DNA of 64,000 bases, taken from NCBI RefSeq assembly GCF_003703395.1, contig NZ_RDQN01000002.1, forward strand, positions 186,001 through 250,000, read 5' to 3'. Below the pieces are notes generated by a model, which was given only the letters and a program-made list of their open reading frames with translations, was not told where the DNA came from and ran no database searches. Shown here piece after piece: positions 8,120 to 18,098 of the stretch. Position 1 is the first letter of the stretch; each line of letters opens with the position of its first letter. This stretch comes from Pseudoxanthomonas spadix. Its GTDB lineage: Bacteria; Pseudomonadota; Gammaproteobacteria; Xanthomonadales; Xanthomonadaceae. The translations under genes were made by a program, and so were the position numbers.

Positions 8120-10038
8120 GCCGGGGTGCGCCGTTGACGGGCCTGGGCGAACCCGGCCAGGGTGGACTCCAAGCCGGGCGCGGCCGCAGGCAGGCGCCGA
8201 CGCCAGTTGGGATGGCCCTCCACCACGCCCGGCAGGTTGGGTTGTTCCTCCAGCCCCAGTGCGTCCTCGGCCGGCAGCAGGGCCAGCGGCGCAGGACTGT
8301 GCGCGACGAAGGCCAGCCAGTCCTGCAGCTGCGCGCCATCGCCGCCGTCTGCCTGTACCTGCGCGGCCAGGCGCGCAACATCCTCGGCACGTCGTGCATC
8401 TTCAGCCTGGCGATCGATCTGCCCGCCCGTGCCCAGGCGCTGGCGCCAGTCCAGGTCGCGGCCGCATTTCCACCCGGCCAGCGTCGGCAGGTCGTGGGTG
8501 GTGGTGGTGGCCACGGCCGAGGTGCGCCAGCGCGCCGGTGGCAGGAACGCCCCATCGGCATCGCGGGTGAACATCAGCACATCGATGCCCAGCACCCCGC
8601 GCGCGGCGAGCCGTTCGCGCAGGCCGTCGGGCACCACGCCCAAGTCCTCCCCGATCACGATGCAGCGGTTGCGCCAGGACTCCAGCGCCAGCAGCCGCAG
8701 CAGATCATCGAAGGGATAACGCAGGTACACCCCGTCACTGGCGCTGCCGCCAGCGGGCAGCACCCACAGCCGCAGCAGGCCCAGGATATGGTCGATGCGC
8801 ACCCCGCCGCGGCCGTGCATCACCGCGCGCAGCAACCCGATGAACGGCGCAAACCCGGTCGCCTTCAAGGCGGTCGGAGAATAGCTGCTGATGCCCCAGG
8901 CCTGGCCGTCGGCATTGAAGGCATCCGGGGGTGCGCCCAGCACCAGTCCGGGCAGCACCGCATCGGGCCAAGCGGCCGCTTCGGCGCCGTGTGGATCGAA
9001 GCCCACCGCCAGGTCGCTGATCAGGCCGATCCGCATGCCACCGTCACGCGCACACTGCTGCACGTTCGACCAGCTGCGCGCGGCCAGCCACTGGGCGAAC
9101 AGCTGGAATGCCACATCGTCATCGCCTGCATCGCGCGCGGCAAAGGCTGCATAGGCCGCCAGCGCGTCGCCGCCTTCGCGCACGAAGGCGTCCAGGTCGC
9201 TCCGATGCGCATCGTCGCGCAGGTCCTGATGCAGTCTGCGCAGCCAGGCCCACTTTGCCTGCGCGCCGCCGGGCCAGTCGACCAGCGCCGCGGCATGCAG
9301 CTGGGCGAAGCGCTGCGCCAGTCCGGCCGCCTGCAATGCGGCATCGGCCGCGGCCTGGCCCAGCACCTGCACCGGCGCAGCATGCAGCGGGTCGAAATAA
9401 CGCCGGTCGCTGGGCGAATACGGGCTGTAATGGCGCCCCACCGGCCGCGCCGCGTGCACCGGGCTCAGCGCCAGCGCATCACCACCGGCGGCGGCCACCC
9501 GCCGCACCCAGTCCAGCACGCCGTCGGCATCGCCGATGGATGCATCGTGCCGGCTCGGCGCCGAATACACCTGCAGGCCCACGCCCCAGGCACGCGCGGC
9601 CGGATCGTCGCACGCATCGCCCACCGACCAGCAGCGCGCAGGCGCGACCGCCACCTGCAGCACCTGCTCGCCCGCGCCAGCCTGCAGCAACTGGTAATAA
9701 CCCGGCGCCGACACACCTGCGGCGCGGCCCTGGGCATCGAACGTGCCCTCACACGCGCGGCCGGTTTCATCCAGCAGCTGGTACCGCAGGCCTGGCGTGG
9801 CGTTGACCGCCAGCGGCTCGCCGATCGTGGCGGTGATCATCGCCGGCGCCCGATGCAGCCAGGCGAGCCGGTCCTGGCTCTGGCGACACTGGGCATCGCT
9901 GGCGCAGGGCAACCCCATCGCCTCGAGCACCGCGCCCAGCGTGGCAGGCGCCACGGTCTGCGGGCGGCCGGACATGTCGACCCAGTCCACCAGCAGGCCC
10001 GCCGCATCGGCCAGCGCATTGAGCGCAGGCGAACTCAT
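8116..10038 (-). CDS. malQ: 4-alpha-glucanotransferase (amylomaltase) MalQ
   Basis: A 640-residue GH77 disproportionating enzyme that transfers maltosyl segments between alpha-1,4-glucans. It recycles the short oligosaccharides left by debranching. IGLISDLAVGFDPHGAEAAAWP, GVRIDHILGLLRLW and CIVIGEDLGVVPDGLRERL are GH77 motifs that include the catalytic Asp and Glu. The start MSSPALNALADAAGLLVDW overlaps the treZ stop by four bases; an upstream extension of the open frame is out-of-family and was discarded. Third in the operon among the hydrolase and transferase genes. Confidence 0.93.
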   Translation of the reverse strand: MSSPALNALADAAGLLVDWVDMSGRPQTVAPATLGAVLEAMGLPCASDAQCRQSQDRLAWLHRAPAMITATIGEPLAVNATPGLRYQLLDETGRACEGTFDAQGRAAGVSAPGYYQLLQAGAGEQVLQVAVAPARCWSVGDACDDPAARAWGVGLQVYSAPSRHDASIGDADGVLDWVRRVAAAGGDALALSPVHAARPVGRHYSPYSPSDRRYFDPLHAAPVQVLGQAAADAALQAAGLAQRFAQLHAAALVDWPGGAQAKWAWLRRLHQDLRDDAHRSDLDAFVREGGDALAAYAAFAARDAGDDDVAFQLFAQWLAARSWSNVQQCARDGGMRIGLISDLAVGFDPHGAEAAAWPDAVLPGLVLGAPPDAFNADGQAWGISSYSPTALKATGFAPFIGLLRAVMHGRGGVRIDHILGLLRLWVLPAGGSASDGVYLRYPFDDLLRLLALESWRNRCIVIGEDLGVVPDGLRERLAARGVLGIDVLMFTRDADGAFLPPARWRTSAVATTTTHDLPTLAGWKCGRDLDWRQRLGTGGQIDRQAEDARRAEDVARLAAQVQADGGDGAQLQDWLAFVAHSPAPLALLPAEDALGLEEQPNLPGVVEGHPNWRRRLPAAAPGLESTLAGFAQARQRRTPA

Positions 10039-11801
10039 GCGGCTGCATCCCGCAGCCATACGCGCAATGCGTTCGATGCCAGTGTCTCCTGGTCGGCCTG
10101 CGCATTTTCCGCATGCAGCAGCACGCCCGACGCCGCTGGCGCACGGACCGCAGCGCGGCCGAAGTTGAATTCCACATGCAGCACCCGCGGTCCGAGCGAC
10201 CAGCGCGCGGCGATCGCGGCAGGTGCCAGCACCTGCGCGCCAAGCGCACGCGCCTGGTCCAGGTGCGGCGCCAGGTGTGCCTGGCGCACCGCCAGCAGCG
10301 CGGCAAACCACTGCGCAAACACCGCGCCTTCACCGTGGGTGGAATCGGCAATGTCGACCTTGGATGCCTCGAAGGTGCCCGGCTGGTTGGGATCGGGAAT
10401 GCTGGCGCGCGCGGCCTCGTCGGCGAATGCAGCAAAGTGCGCAAATTCCCTGCGCCGGCCCTCGCGCACCGCCTCGTCCAGCGGTGGCGCGTAGTCGGTG
10501 AAGAACAGGAACGGCTGGCGCGCGCCCCACGGTTCGCCCATGAAGAACAGCGGAATCATCGGCGTCAGCGCGGTCAATGCCAGCGCCGCGCGCAATGCTT
10601 CTGGCGAGACCAGCGCGGCGAGCCGATCGCCCTTGGCGCGGTTGCCGATCTGGTCATGGTTCTGCGCGAACACCACGAACCTGGTCGGCGGCAGGTGTGC
10701 GGACGGCTCGCCGCGGCGATGGCCGCGATGGTCGGCCTGGCCCTGGTAGGCAAAGCCCTCGGCCAGCACGCGCGCCAGATGCGCGGTCGGGTCGTCGGCG
10801 AAACCGGCGTAATAGCCTTCGTCCTCGCCGGTCAGCAGCACGTGCAGTGCGTTGTGGAAGTCGTCGTCCCACTGCCCGGTGTAGCCGTCGGCCAGGCGCG
10901 AGGCCTGGTTGGCCTCGTTCTCCAGCACCAGGTGCACGTGGCGCTCGTCGGGCAGGCTGTCGACGATCGCCGTTCGCAAGGTCTCCAGGAAATCATTGGG
11001 CACGATCGCGTGCACCGCATCCAGACGCAGGCCATCGAAGCGGTACTCATGCAGCCACATCAGCGCGTTGTCGATGAAATAGCGCTGTACCGGCGGCTGG
11101 CGGAAATCGATGGCCGGGCCCCACGGGGTGGGCGCATCGGCGTTGAAGAAGCTTTCCGCGTACTGGTGCAGGTAATTGCCTTCCGGGCCGAAGTGGTTGT
11201 ACACCACGTCCAGCAGCACCATCAGGCCGTGGCCGTGGGCGGCGTCGATCAGCGCCTTGAGCTGTTCGGGGGTGCCGTAGGCCGATTCCGGAGCATAGGG
11301 CAGCACCCCGTCGTAGCCCCAGTTGCGGCGTCCGGGAAATTCGCCCAGCGGCATCAGCTCGATGGCGGTGATGCCCAGTTCCACCAGCCGTGGCAGCTGC
11401 GCGATGGTGCCCGGATAGCCGCCGCAGAGGCCCACGTGCAGTTCGTAGATCACCGCCTCGCGCCAGGGCCGGCCGTGCCAGGCGGTATGCTGCCAGGCGT
11501 AGGCGTGGGGATCGACCACCACGCTGTCGCCGTGCACGCCATCGGGCTGCCAGCGCGAGGCAGGATCGGGCACCGGGTCGCGGCCGTCGATGCGGTAGCG
11601 GTAGCGCGCGCCCGGCGCCACCGGGAGGATCAGGTCAAAGCTGCCATCGTCGTGCCGGTGCATGCGATGGGCCCCGCCCTGGGCCAGTTCCAGCAGGACT
11701 TCCTGCGCGTCCGGTGCCCAGATGCGGAAGCGCGTGCGCTCCTGCGCGTCCGGCATCGCGCCCAACCATGGGCGACCGGCCAACTCCCCAAGGGCGGCCA
11801 T
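10035..11801 (-). CDS. treZ: malto-oligosyltrehalose trehalohydrolase TreZ
   Basis: A 588-residue GH13 enzyme that releases trehalose from maltooligosyl trehalose. An N-terminal CBM48-like domain (RTRFRIWAPDAQEVLLEL) precedes the barrel, which has the motifs LLDVVYNHFGPEGNYLHQYA, FDGLRLDAVHAI (Asp261) and LVLENEANQASRL (Glu294). The ATG shares one base with the glgB stop (TGATG), so translation is probably coupled. Together with treY this gives the OtsAB-independent trehalose route. Confidence 0.95.
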   Translation of the reverse strand: MAALGELAGRPWLGAMPDAQERTRFRIWAPDAQEVLLELAQGGAHRMHRHDDGSFDLILPVAPGARYRYRIDGRDPVPDPASRWQPDGVHGDSVVVDPHAYAWQHTAWHGRPWREAVIYELHVGLCGGYPGTIAQLPRLVELGITAIELMPLGEFPGRRNWGYDGVLPYAPESAYGTPEQLKALIDAAHGHGLMVLLDVVYNHFGPEGNYLHQYAESFFNADAPTPWGPAIDFRQPPVQRYFIDNALMWLHEYRFDGLRLDAVHAIVPNDFLETLRTAIVDSLPDERHVHLVLENEANQASRLADGYTGQWDDDFHNALHVLLTGEDEGYYAGFADDPTAHLARVLAEGFAYQGQADHRGHRRGEPSAHLPPTRFVVFAQNHDQIGNRAKGDRLAALVSPEALRAALALTALTPMIPLFFMGEPWGARQPFLFFTDYAPPLDEAVREGRRREFAHFAAFADEAARASIPDPNQPGTFEASKVDIADSTHGEGAVFAQWFAALLAVRQAHLAPHLDQARALGAQVLAPAAIAARWSLGPRVLHVEFNFGRAAVRAPAASGVLLHAENAQADQETLASNALRVWLRDAAA

Positions 11802-14053
11802 CAGTCCGGTTTCAGCCAGATCGTCGCCAGCGGCGGCAAGGTCAGGGCCACCGATTGCGCATGGCCGTGCATCGGCACCGGCTGGGTGCTGACCACACCG
11901 GCATTGCCCACGTTGGAGCCGCCGTAGTGGCTGCTGTCGGTATTGAGGATCTCATGCCACTGGCCGGCGCGCGGCACGCCGACGCGATATTCGTAGCGCG
12001 GCATCGGGGTGAAGTTGCTCACCGTCAGCACCGGCGCGGCGCCAGTGTCGCGGTCATGGCGGACGAAGGCGAACACGCTGTTGGCGGAGTCATCGCCCAC
12101 CGACCATTCGAAGCCCTCGCTGGTATGGTCGTTGCGATACAGCGCCGGCTCTTGCTTCAGGCGTGCGTTGAGGTCGCCCACCAGCTGCGCCAGGCCGTGG
12201 TGCTCGTGTTGCTGCATCAGCGGCCATTCCAGCGTCGCGTCGTGGTTCCACTCACCCAGCTGTCCGAACTCGCCACCCATGAACAGCAGTTTGCGTCCCG
12301 GGTGCGCCCACATGAAGCCGAAGTACGCACGCAGGTTGGCCAGTTTCTGCCAGGCATCGCCTGGCATCTTGGCCAGCAGCGAGCCCTTGCCGTGCACCAC
12401 TTCATCATGCGAGAGCGGCAGCACGAAGCGCTCGGAGAACGCGTACAACATGCCGAAGGTCATTTCGCTGTGGTGGTACCTGCGATGCACGGGGTCACGC
12501 TTCATGTACTCCAGCGTGTCGTGCATCCAGCCCATGTTCCACTTGTGGGTGAAACCCAGGCCGCCATGTTCCGGCGGCAGCGTCACCCCGCCCCAGGCGG
12601 TGGACTCCTCGGCGATCATCATCACCCCGGGGAAGCGGTGACCGACTTCGCTGTTGAGCCGCTTGAGGAAGGCCACCGCCTCCAGGTTCTCGCGTCCGCC
12701 GTGCTGGTTGGGCACCCACTCGCCTTCGCTGCGGCTGTAGTCGCGGTAGAGCATCGAGGCCACCGCGTCCACCCGCAGCCCATCGATGTGGTAACGCTCG
12801 ATCCACTCCAGCGCGCTGCCCACCAGGTAGGCCGACACTTCATGCCGGCCATAGTTGTAGATGAGCGTGTTCCAGTCGCGGTGGAAACCTTCCTTCGGGT
12901 CGGCGTGCTCGTACAGCGCGGTGCCGTCGAAGCGCTGCAGGCCATGTTCGTCATTGGGAAAGTGCGCGCTGACCCAGTCCAGAATCACGCCGATGCCGGC
13001 CTCGTGGCAGGCATCGACGAAGCGGGCAAAGCCTTCCGGCGTGCCGTGCCGCGCGGTCGGCGCATACATGCCCAGTGGCTGGTAGCCCCACGAACCGCCA
13101 AACGGATATTCGGTGATCGGCATCAGTTCGATGTGAGTGAACCCCAGCCAGCGCACGTAGGGAATCAGCTCGGCCGCCAGCTGGTGCCAGTCCATCAGTC
13201 CGCCGCTGGCGGTGCGACGCCAGGAACCGGCGTGCAACTCATAGATGGAGATCGGCTCGGGTGTGCTCGCACGTGCGCTGCGCCGGGCCATCCACTGCGC
13301 GTCGGTCCAGGCGAATTGCTCGGCCTGCGGCACCACCGAGGCGGTGGCCGGCGGCAGCTCGCACTGGCGGGCCATCGGATCGGCCTTGTGCGGCAGGCGC
13401 TGGCCATCGAAGGCGGTGATCTCGAACTTGTAGCGCATGCCGGCGCCGATGCCGGGGACAAACAATTCCCATACCCCACCGTTGTGGCGCAGGCGCATCG
13501 GATTGCGACGCCCGTCCCAGCTGTTGAAATCGCCCACCAGCGACACGCGGCGCGCATTGGGCGCCCACACGGCAAAACGCACACCATCGACGCCTTCGTG
13601 GGTCATCCGATGCGCGCCCAGGGCCAGCCGCGCCGCTTCGCCGTCGCCGGACAGGATGCCCTGCAGCCAGGCGTCCTCCAGGACCGGGCCGAACGCGTAC
13701 GGATCCTGCATTTCCTGTATGGCGCCCGGCCAGGCGATGCGCAGGCGGTAGGGCATGGCCGCACCGAGTTCGGCCTCGAACAACCCGGCCGGATCCAGGC
13801 AGCGCATCAGTGCTACCACCCTGCCCTCGGCATTGAGCAGGGCCATGGCTTCGGCACCCTGCGCCATCGCGCGCACTCGCACGGTCCCCTGCTCGGTGGC
13901 ATGTGGGCCCAGCAATGCGAAGGGATCACCGCCGTGTCCATGGACCAGCGCCTCCAGCATCGGATCCGCTGGCACCGTCTCGTACTGGTCGTTCGTTTCC
14001 TGTGCTCCCGTGGCCTGACTCATCGCCTGCGTCGTTGACGTCGTTTCATTCAT
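11801..14053 (-). CDS. glgB: 1,4-alpha-glucan branching enzyme GlgB
   Basis: A 750-residue GH13 branching enzyme. It cuts alpha-1,4 chains and re-attaches them as alpha-1,6 branches during glycogen synthesis. It has tandem N-terminal beta domains ([16 protein letters not shown] and later [20 protein letters not shown]). The catalytic barrel shows [18 protein letters not shown] (Asp429), [10 protein letters not shown] (Glu482) and [14 protein letters not shown]. The length fits the two-domain N-terminus class. The start overlaps the glgA stop by four bases. Confidence 0.95.
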   Translation of the reverse strand: MNETTSTTQAMSQATGAQETNDQYETVPADPMLEALVHGHGGDPFALLGPHATEQGTVRVRAMAQGAEAMALLNAEGRVVALMRCLDPAGLFEAELGAAMPYRLRIAWPGAIQEMQDPYAFGPVLEDAWLQGILSGDGEAARLALGAHRMTHEGVDGVRFAVWAPNARRVSLVGDFNSWDGRRNPMRLRHNGGVWELFVPGIGAGMRYKFEITAFDGQRLPHKADPMARQCELPPATASVVPQAEQFAWTDAQWMARRSARASTPEPISIYELHAGSWRRTASGGLMDWHQLAAELIPYVRWLGFTHIELMPITEYPFGGSWGYQPLGMYAPTARHGTPEGFARFVDACHEAGIGVILDWVSAHFPNDEHGLQRFDGTALYEHADPKEGFHRDWNTLIYNYGRHEVSAYLVGSALEWIERYHIDGLRVDAVASMLYRDYSRSEGEWVPNQHGGRENLEAVAFLKRLNSEVGHRFPGVMMIAEESTAWGGVTLPPEHGGLGFTHKWNMGWMHDTLEYMKRDPVHRRYHHSEMTFGMLYAFSERFVLPLSHDEVVHGKGSLLAKMPGDAWQKLANLRAYFGFMWAHPGRKLLFMGGEFGQLGEWNHDATLEWPLMQQHEHHGLAQLVGDLNARLKQEPALYRNDHTSEGFEWSVGDDSANSVFAFVRHDRDTGAAPVLTVSNFTPMPRYEYRVGVPRAGQWHEILNTDSSHYGGSNVGNAGVVSTQPVPMHGHAQSVALTLPPLATIWLKPD

Positions 14054-15630
14054 GCCAGCGCCGTGGTCCGGTCGTACAGCGCCAGGTATTTACTTCCAGC
14101 CACATCCCAGCCGCTGGGCTTGAGCATGGCTGCACGCCGCATCGCATGCATCAGGCCGGGCAACTGGAAGGTGCGGAACGCCCGCTGCAGGCAACGGCGC
14201 AGCGCATCGGCCGATGGATCCTGGAACAGAAAGCCGGTCACGCCATCGTCCACGGTATCGATCAGTCCGCCGGTGGCGTGCGCGATCGGCAGGCTGCCGA
14301 AGCGCTGCGCATACATCTGACTCAGGCCGCAGGGTTCGAAGCGCGAAGGCATCAACAGGAAATCCGAGCCGGCGAACATGCGCCGCGCCAGCTGTTCCTC
14401 GAACCCGATATAGGCGCCGACATGACCCGGATAGCGGTGGGTCAGGCGCGCCACGGCCTGTTCGATCTGCGGCTCGCCGCCACCGATGATCACGATCTGG
14501 CCGCCGGCGGCCACGATCTGCGGGGCGACCTCGCAGATCAGGTCCAGGCCCTTCTGGTGGACCAGGCGCGAGACCACCGCGAACAGCGGGCCCTCGCGCT
14601 CGGGCAGGCCAAACTCACGGCGCACCTGGTGTGCATTGGCATTGCGGCCGGCCCAGTCGTTGACGCTGAAATGCGCCTGCAGGTGACGGTCGGTGCGCGG
14701 GTCCCAGCTGGCGTCGATGCCATTGAGGATGCCGGTCAGGTCGCCGGCCGCGGCGCGGCGCGCCAGCAGGCGGTCCAGGCCGCAGCCCAGCGCCGGCAGG
14801 GTGATCTGCGCCGCGTAGCTGACGCTGACGGTATTCACGTGCGCGGCGTGGATGATGCCGCCGCGCAGGAAGGACATCTGACCGTAGAACTCCAGGTCTT
14901 CGCGGCCGGCTTCGGGGATGCCCAGCAGCGGAGCCACCGCATGCGGGAACAGCCCCTGGTAGGCCAGGTTGTGGATGGTCAGCAGGCACGGCGTGGTGCC
15001 ACCGGACCACTTGACGTAGGCCGAAGCCAGCGCGCACGGCCAGTCGTTGAGATGCAGCAGGTCCGGCGTCCAGGCCAGGCCGGCACGGCCGCCGGCGATT
15101 TCCGCCGCGGCATGGGACAGCGTGGCGAAGCGGATCGCGTTGTCTTCCCATTCGGCGCCCACGCTGGAGACGTAGGGCGAACCCTCGCGTTCGAACAGCT
15201 CCGGGCACACCAGCACGTAGACCGGCAGGCCATCGGCCAGGGTGGTATAGCCCAGTTGGCACGCCGGCAGGCCGGCACGGGCGGGAATGTGGCCGACGAT
15301 CTCAAGCACGCCGGTGCGTGCCAGCACCGCGCGATAGCCGGGGATCAGTACGCGCGCGTCGTAGCGGCTGCGCAGGGCACGCGGCAGGGCCGCGGCGACA
15401 TCGCCCAGGCCGCCGGCCTTGATGAAGTCGGCCATCTCCGAGGTGACGAACAACGAAGTCCGGCGTGGCGTGGTGCCGACGCGCAGGGTGTCCGGATCGT
15501 TCGCCGCCGCTGGCGCAAAAGGACCACGTGCATCGCGCGCCCTGGCCGTCGGCAGGGGAAGGGGCGATGCCATCGATGCACCCTGTGCAGGCGTCGGGAC
15601 AACGACATCGGGACTCGCGGGCGCGATCAT
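14050..15630 (-). CDS. glgA: glycogen synthase GlgA (first gene of the glg/tre operon)
   Basis: A GT5 ADP-glucose:glycogen glucosyltransferase, 526 residues from the chosen ATG. The ADP-glucose-binding [16 protein letters not shown] motif is at residues 71-86, preceded by about 60 residues of low-conservation leader. [18 protein letters not shown] is the C-terminal catalytic loop. The start is uncertain because no good ribosome-binding site precedes 15630; an internal start nearer [16 protein letters not shown] is possible. It heads the seven-gene minus-strand operon that ends with glgX. No glgC or glgP lies nearby, so ADP-glucose must be made elsewhere. Confidence 0.9.
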   Translation of the reverse strand: MIAPASPDVVVPTPAQGASMASPLPLPTARARDARGPFAPAAANDPDTLRVGTTPRRTSLFVTSEMADFIKAGGLGDVAAALPRALRSRYDARVLIPGYRAVLARTGVLEIVGHIPARAGLPACQLGYTTLADGLPVYVLVCPELFEREGSPYVSSVGAEWEDNAIRFATLSHAAAEIAGGRAGLAWTPDLLHLNDWPCALASAYVKWSGGTTPCLLTIHNLAYQGLFPHAVAPLLGIPEAGREDLEFYGQMSFLRGGIIHAAHVNTVSVSYAAQITLPALGCGLDRLLARRAAAGDLTGILNGIDASWDPRTDRHLQAHFSVNDWAGRNANAHQVRREFGLPEREGPLFAVVSRLVHQKGLDLICEVAPQIVAAGGQIVIIGGGEPQIEQAVARLTHRYPGHVGAYIGFEEQLARRMFAGSDFLLMPSRFEPCGLSQMYAQRFGSLPIAHATGGLIDTVDDGVTGFLFQDPSADALRRCLQRAFRTFQLPGLMHAMRRAAMLKPSGWDVAGSKYLALYDRTTALA

Positions 15631-16344
15631 GGCAGGGTTTATCCGTCAGCGGCGGGAAGGACGGAACAGCAAAAAAAGCGGAACGACGCGGAGCACAAAC
15701 CACCGCCTGGCGCGAAGGCAGGCAGCGTGACGCTGGTAGAGGGGTAGTGCGCGTGGACTGGAGCGTTCCGGCGGCGCCTCTCAAGTCGAATCTACGAACG
15801 CCTCAATAAAAAACATGTGAAACGCCTACAACATTCCCGTGACGCCTCGCAAGCCATGCCGCTTTGGTGCAATTGGCAGGACGCAACTGAACAGGCCAAA
15901 AAGCAGACCAATGAGGCACCACCGGCATCTGGAGGAAGCGCAGCGGACATGGCCGCGACACCGTGTGGGGCCAGGACAAGCAGCGCGCCCTGCGGCGCCG
16001 GTCGGTTTGACCCTGACCCGCTTGGCGGGCGCCAGATACCGCACCTGTCCGTGCTTCACCTCGAAGGCCGCAGACCAGACACCCAGGCTGCGCACGGTCA
16101 GCGCGCGATAGCGGCCGGGGCCGGCCACGTCAGCAGGTTCTCGCCCACGGTCAGCTTGCCGGTGTCGGCCGGATCGTCGAATGGCTTGTACGGGCCGAAC
16201 CGGACCACCGGCGCTGGCGGCATCCCAGGCTTCTTGAAGTCCTCCGGCGTCCACCACAGTTGTGCAGACGCGCGGAGGCGTCGAACAGCATCTGCCCAGG
16301 CGTGCGCCCTCCGACGGAGGCGCCAGCCTCCCGCTACAACGACT
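15631..16344. other. 714-bp gap with a possible degenerate gene remnant
   Basis: No intact gene is convincing here. On the minus strand around 16105-16265 one frame reads LWWTPEDFKKPGMPPAP and continues for about 50 residues to a stop; the adjacent frame then continues VRSLGVWSAAFEVKHG. This pattern resembles a frameshifted remnant of a coding region, but I cannot name the family. The rest contains the upstream region of glgA and no recognised RNA gene. Confidence 0.3.
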
Positions 16345-17259
16345 TCAATGGGCAGCCGGCGTGCTGCGCAACTTGTTCACCAGGGTCACCACGCCCAGCA
16401 CCAGCGCGCCGGCGGCCATGCCCACCACCGCATTGAACAGTCCACCGGCGATGGTGCCGACCATGCCCTGCGGCAGGACGCCTTCGATGAAGTGGTGCAG
16501 TGGCCCGATGTTGTGGACCAGGATCCCGCCACCGACCAGGAACATCGCGATGGTGCCGGCGATGGACAGGAACCTCATCAGCAGCGGCGCGGCCTGCAGC
16601 AACCCGCGGCCGATCAGGGCCAGACTGGCACCCTTCCTGGTCAGTACCAGGCCCAGATCATCCAGCTTCACGATCGCCCCGACCAGCCCGTAGACGCCGA
16701 CGGTCATCGCCAGCGCGATGGCCACCATGACCATTACTTTCTGGGTGAGAGGGGTATCCGGGCCGAACACGCCCAGCGACAGCACGATGATCTCGGCCGA
16801 CAGGATGAAGTCGGTGCGAATGGCGCCCTTGATCTTGTCCTTCTCGAAGGCGACCACGTCCACGCGCTCGTCCGACAGCGCCCGCACCTGCGCCGCATGG
16901 CGCGCGGCGTCCTCTTCACTGGAATGCAGGAACTTGTGCGCCAGCTTCTCCACCCCCTCGAAGCACAGGTAGGCCCCGCCGATCATCATCAGGTAAGGGA
17001 TGGCGACCGGCAGCCACACACTGATCACCAGCGCGGCCGGCACCAGGATCGCCTTGTTGACCAGCGAGCCCTTGGCCACGCCCCACACCACCGGCAGCTC
17101 GCGGTCGGCCTTGACGCCGGTGACCTGCTGGGCATTGAGGGCCAGGTCATCGCCCAGCACACCGGCGGTCTTCGTGGCGGCAACCTTGGTCATCGCCGCC
17201 ACGTCGTCGAGCAGGCTGGCAATATCGTCAAGCAGGGTGAACAGGCTGGCTCCGGCCAT
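16345..17259 (-). CDS. DUF808 family inner-membrane protein (YedI-like)
   Basis: A 304-residue polytopic membrane protein beginning MAGASLFTLLDDIASLLDDV. It has the DUF808 signatures VWGVAKGSLVNKAILVP, FEGVEKLAHKF and DERVDVVAFEKDKIKGAIRTDFILSAEII, with 6-8 predicted hydrophobic segments. The function of DUF808 (E. coli YedI) is not established. The frame stays open upstream to 17430, but the family starts at the methionine used here. It is a single gene, followed downstream by the weakly structured gap before the glg operon. Confidence 0.85.
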   Translation of the reverse strand: MAGASLFTLLDDIASLLDDVAAMTKVAATKTAGVLGDDLALNAQQVTGVKADRELPVVWGVAKGSLVNKAILVPAALVISVWLPVAIPYLMMIGGAYLCFEGVEKLAHKFLHSSEEDAARHAAQVRALSDERVDVVAFEKDKIKGAIRTDFILSAEIIVLSLGVFGPDTPLTQKVMVMVAIALAMTVGVYGLVGAIVKLDDLGLVLTRKGASLALIGRGLLQAAPLLMRFLSIAGTIAMFLVGGGILVHNIGPLHHFIEGVLPQGMVGTIAGGLFNAVVGMAAGALVLGVVTLVNKLRSTPAAH

Positions 17260-17503
17260 GCGGTGATAGGTCCTGATGAATGGAAGGCCCCATTGTGCAC
17301 GGCCGATGTCGCCACGAGATGGCGACACCGCGCCCGTATGCGCCATCAGCGGCGTATCAGCCCGGTCTGTGCATGACAGACCTGACAGCAACGCCGCGGC
17401 ACGCCGCTGCACGCCGCTGCGCCGCACCACATCTTCATCCGGCGTGCCGGACCATCGGCGCAGCTGACCTCGCGGGCGCCAGGCCCCGGCCCTGCAATAC
17501 TGG

Positions 17504-17530
17504 AAAAGCCAGGCACAGGCCTGGCTTTTT
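17504..17530 (-). terminator. rho-independent terminator after the glycine-zipper gene
   Basis: A perfect 11-bp inverted repeat, AAAAGCCAGGC-ACAG-GCCTGGCTTTT, lies 28 bp downstream of the stop at 17558. Both strands end in T runs, so it can act bidirectionally and also insulate the DUF808 gene from read-through. Confidence 0.65.
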
Positions 17531-17557
17531 CACGTGGCTGCGCAATACGTTGAAGCT

Positions 17558-17920
17558 TCAGCGACGCACGCACCGCTTCTCCACCACCCGGTCGCCGTTG
17601 TCGACCTGGTGGTTGCCCTGGATCGCCCGACCTGCAGCGCCGCCCGCCACCGCACCGCCCACTGTGGCCAGCTTCTTGCCTGTGCCGCCACCGATCTGGT
17701 TGCCCAGCAGGCCGCCGACCACCGCGCCCGTCGCGGTGCCGGCGATGCGATTGGGATCCTTGCTGTTCCTCTGGACCTCGACGTTCTCGCAGACCACGCG
17801 GGTCCCGTCGTCGAAACGGCGGCCCTCATCCTCCGGCCCGTAACCATGCTGGGCAGAAGCGGCAGACGCGATCGTCAGCAGGCCGGCGCACAGCACCCAT
17901 TTGCTTGCCTTGATGTTCAT
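17558..17920 (-). CDS. exported glycine-zipper 2TM domain protein
   Basis: A 120-residue protein with a Sec signal peptide (predicted cut after residue 23, SAASA/QHGYG). It has a central glycine-zipper segment, TATGAVVGGLLGNQIGGG followed by KKLATVGGAVAGGAAG, and a Cys near each end of the mature domain (VCENVEV and KRCVRR). Glycine zippers of this type (Rick_17kDa_Anti/SlyB-like) insert in or bind the outer membrane. No lipobox is present, so this one is periplasmic or peripheral. A terminator follows it, and it is divergent from the Rieske oxygenase genes. Confidence 0.8.
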   Translation of the reverse strand: MNIKASKWVLCAGLLTIASAASAQHGYGPEDEGRRFDDGTRVVCENVEVQRNSKDPNRIAGTATGAVVGGLLGNQIGGGTGKKLATVGGAVAGGAAGRAIQGNHQVDNGDRVVEKRCVRR

Positions 17921-18034
17921 GGCGCACCTCGCTTGTAAGAGGTCGTCATGAGGCCACGCGTCGCCCGAACTCCCGGTGAAGAGGCATCACCCTTTGCCTG
18001 CCGCGCCGCCGCCGTTCAGACTCCGCAGATCCGT

Positions 18035-18062
18035 TTGACCTGAATGATCGCCCGGCTGTAAG
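18035..18062 (+). promoter_or_regulatory. candidate sigma-70 promoter for the first Rieske pair
   Basis: TTGACC (18035-18040) is separated by 16 bp from TGTAAG (18057-18062), 37 bp before the ATG at 18099. A GGGAGGG ribosome-binding site lies between. The -10 box is a poor consensus match. Confidence 0.35.
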
Positions 18063-18098
18063 GTCGAAACAGCGAGGCGAATCCCCGGGAGGGACGAC

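Noticed and set aside
5078-8137. A 1019-codon open frame on the plus strand, opposite treY and glgX
   Set aside because: Antisense to well-supported GH13 genes; residue use is Gln/His/Arg-rich, typical of the shadow strand of high-GC genes.
15817-17376. A 519-codon plus-strand frame across the glgA/DUF808 gap
   Set aside because: Most of it is antisense to the DUF808 gene; the rest has no ribosome-binding site or recognisable domain.
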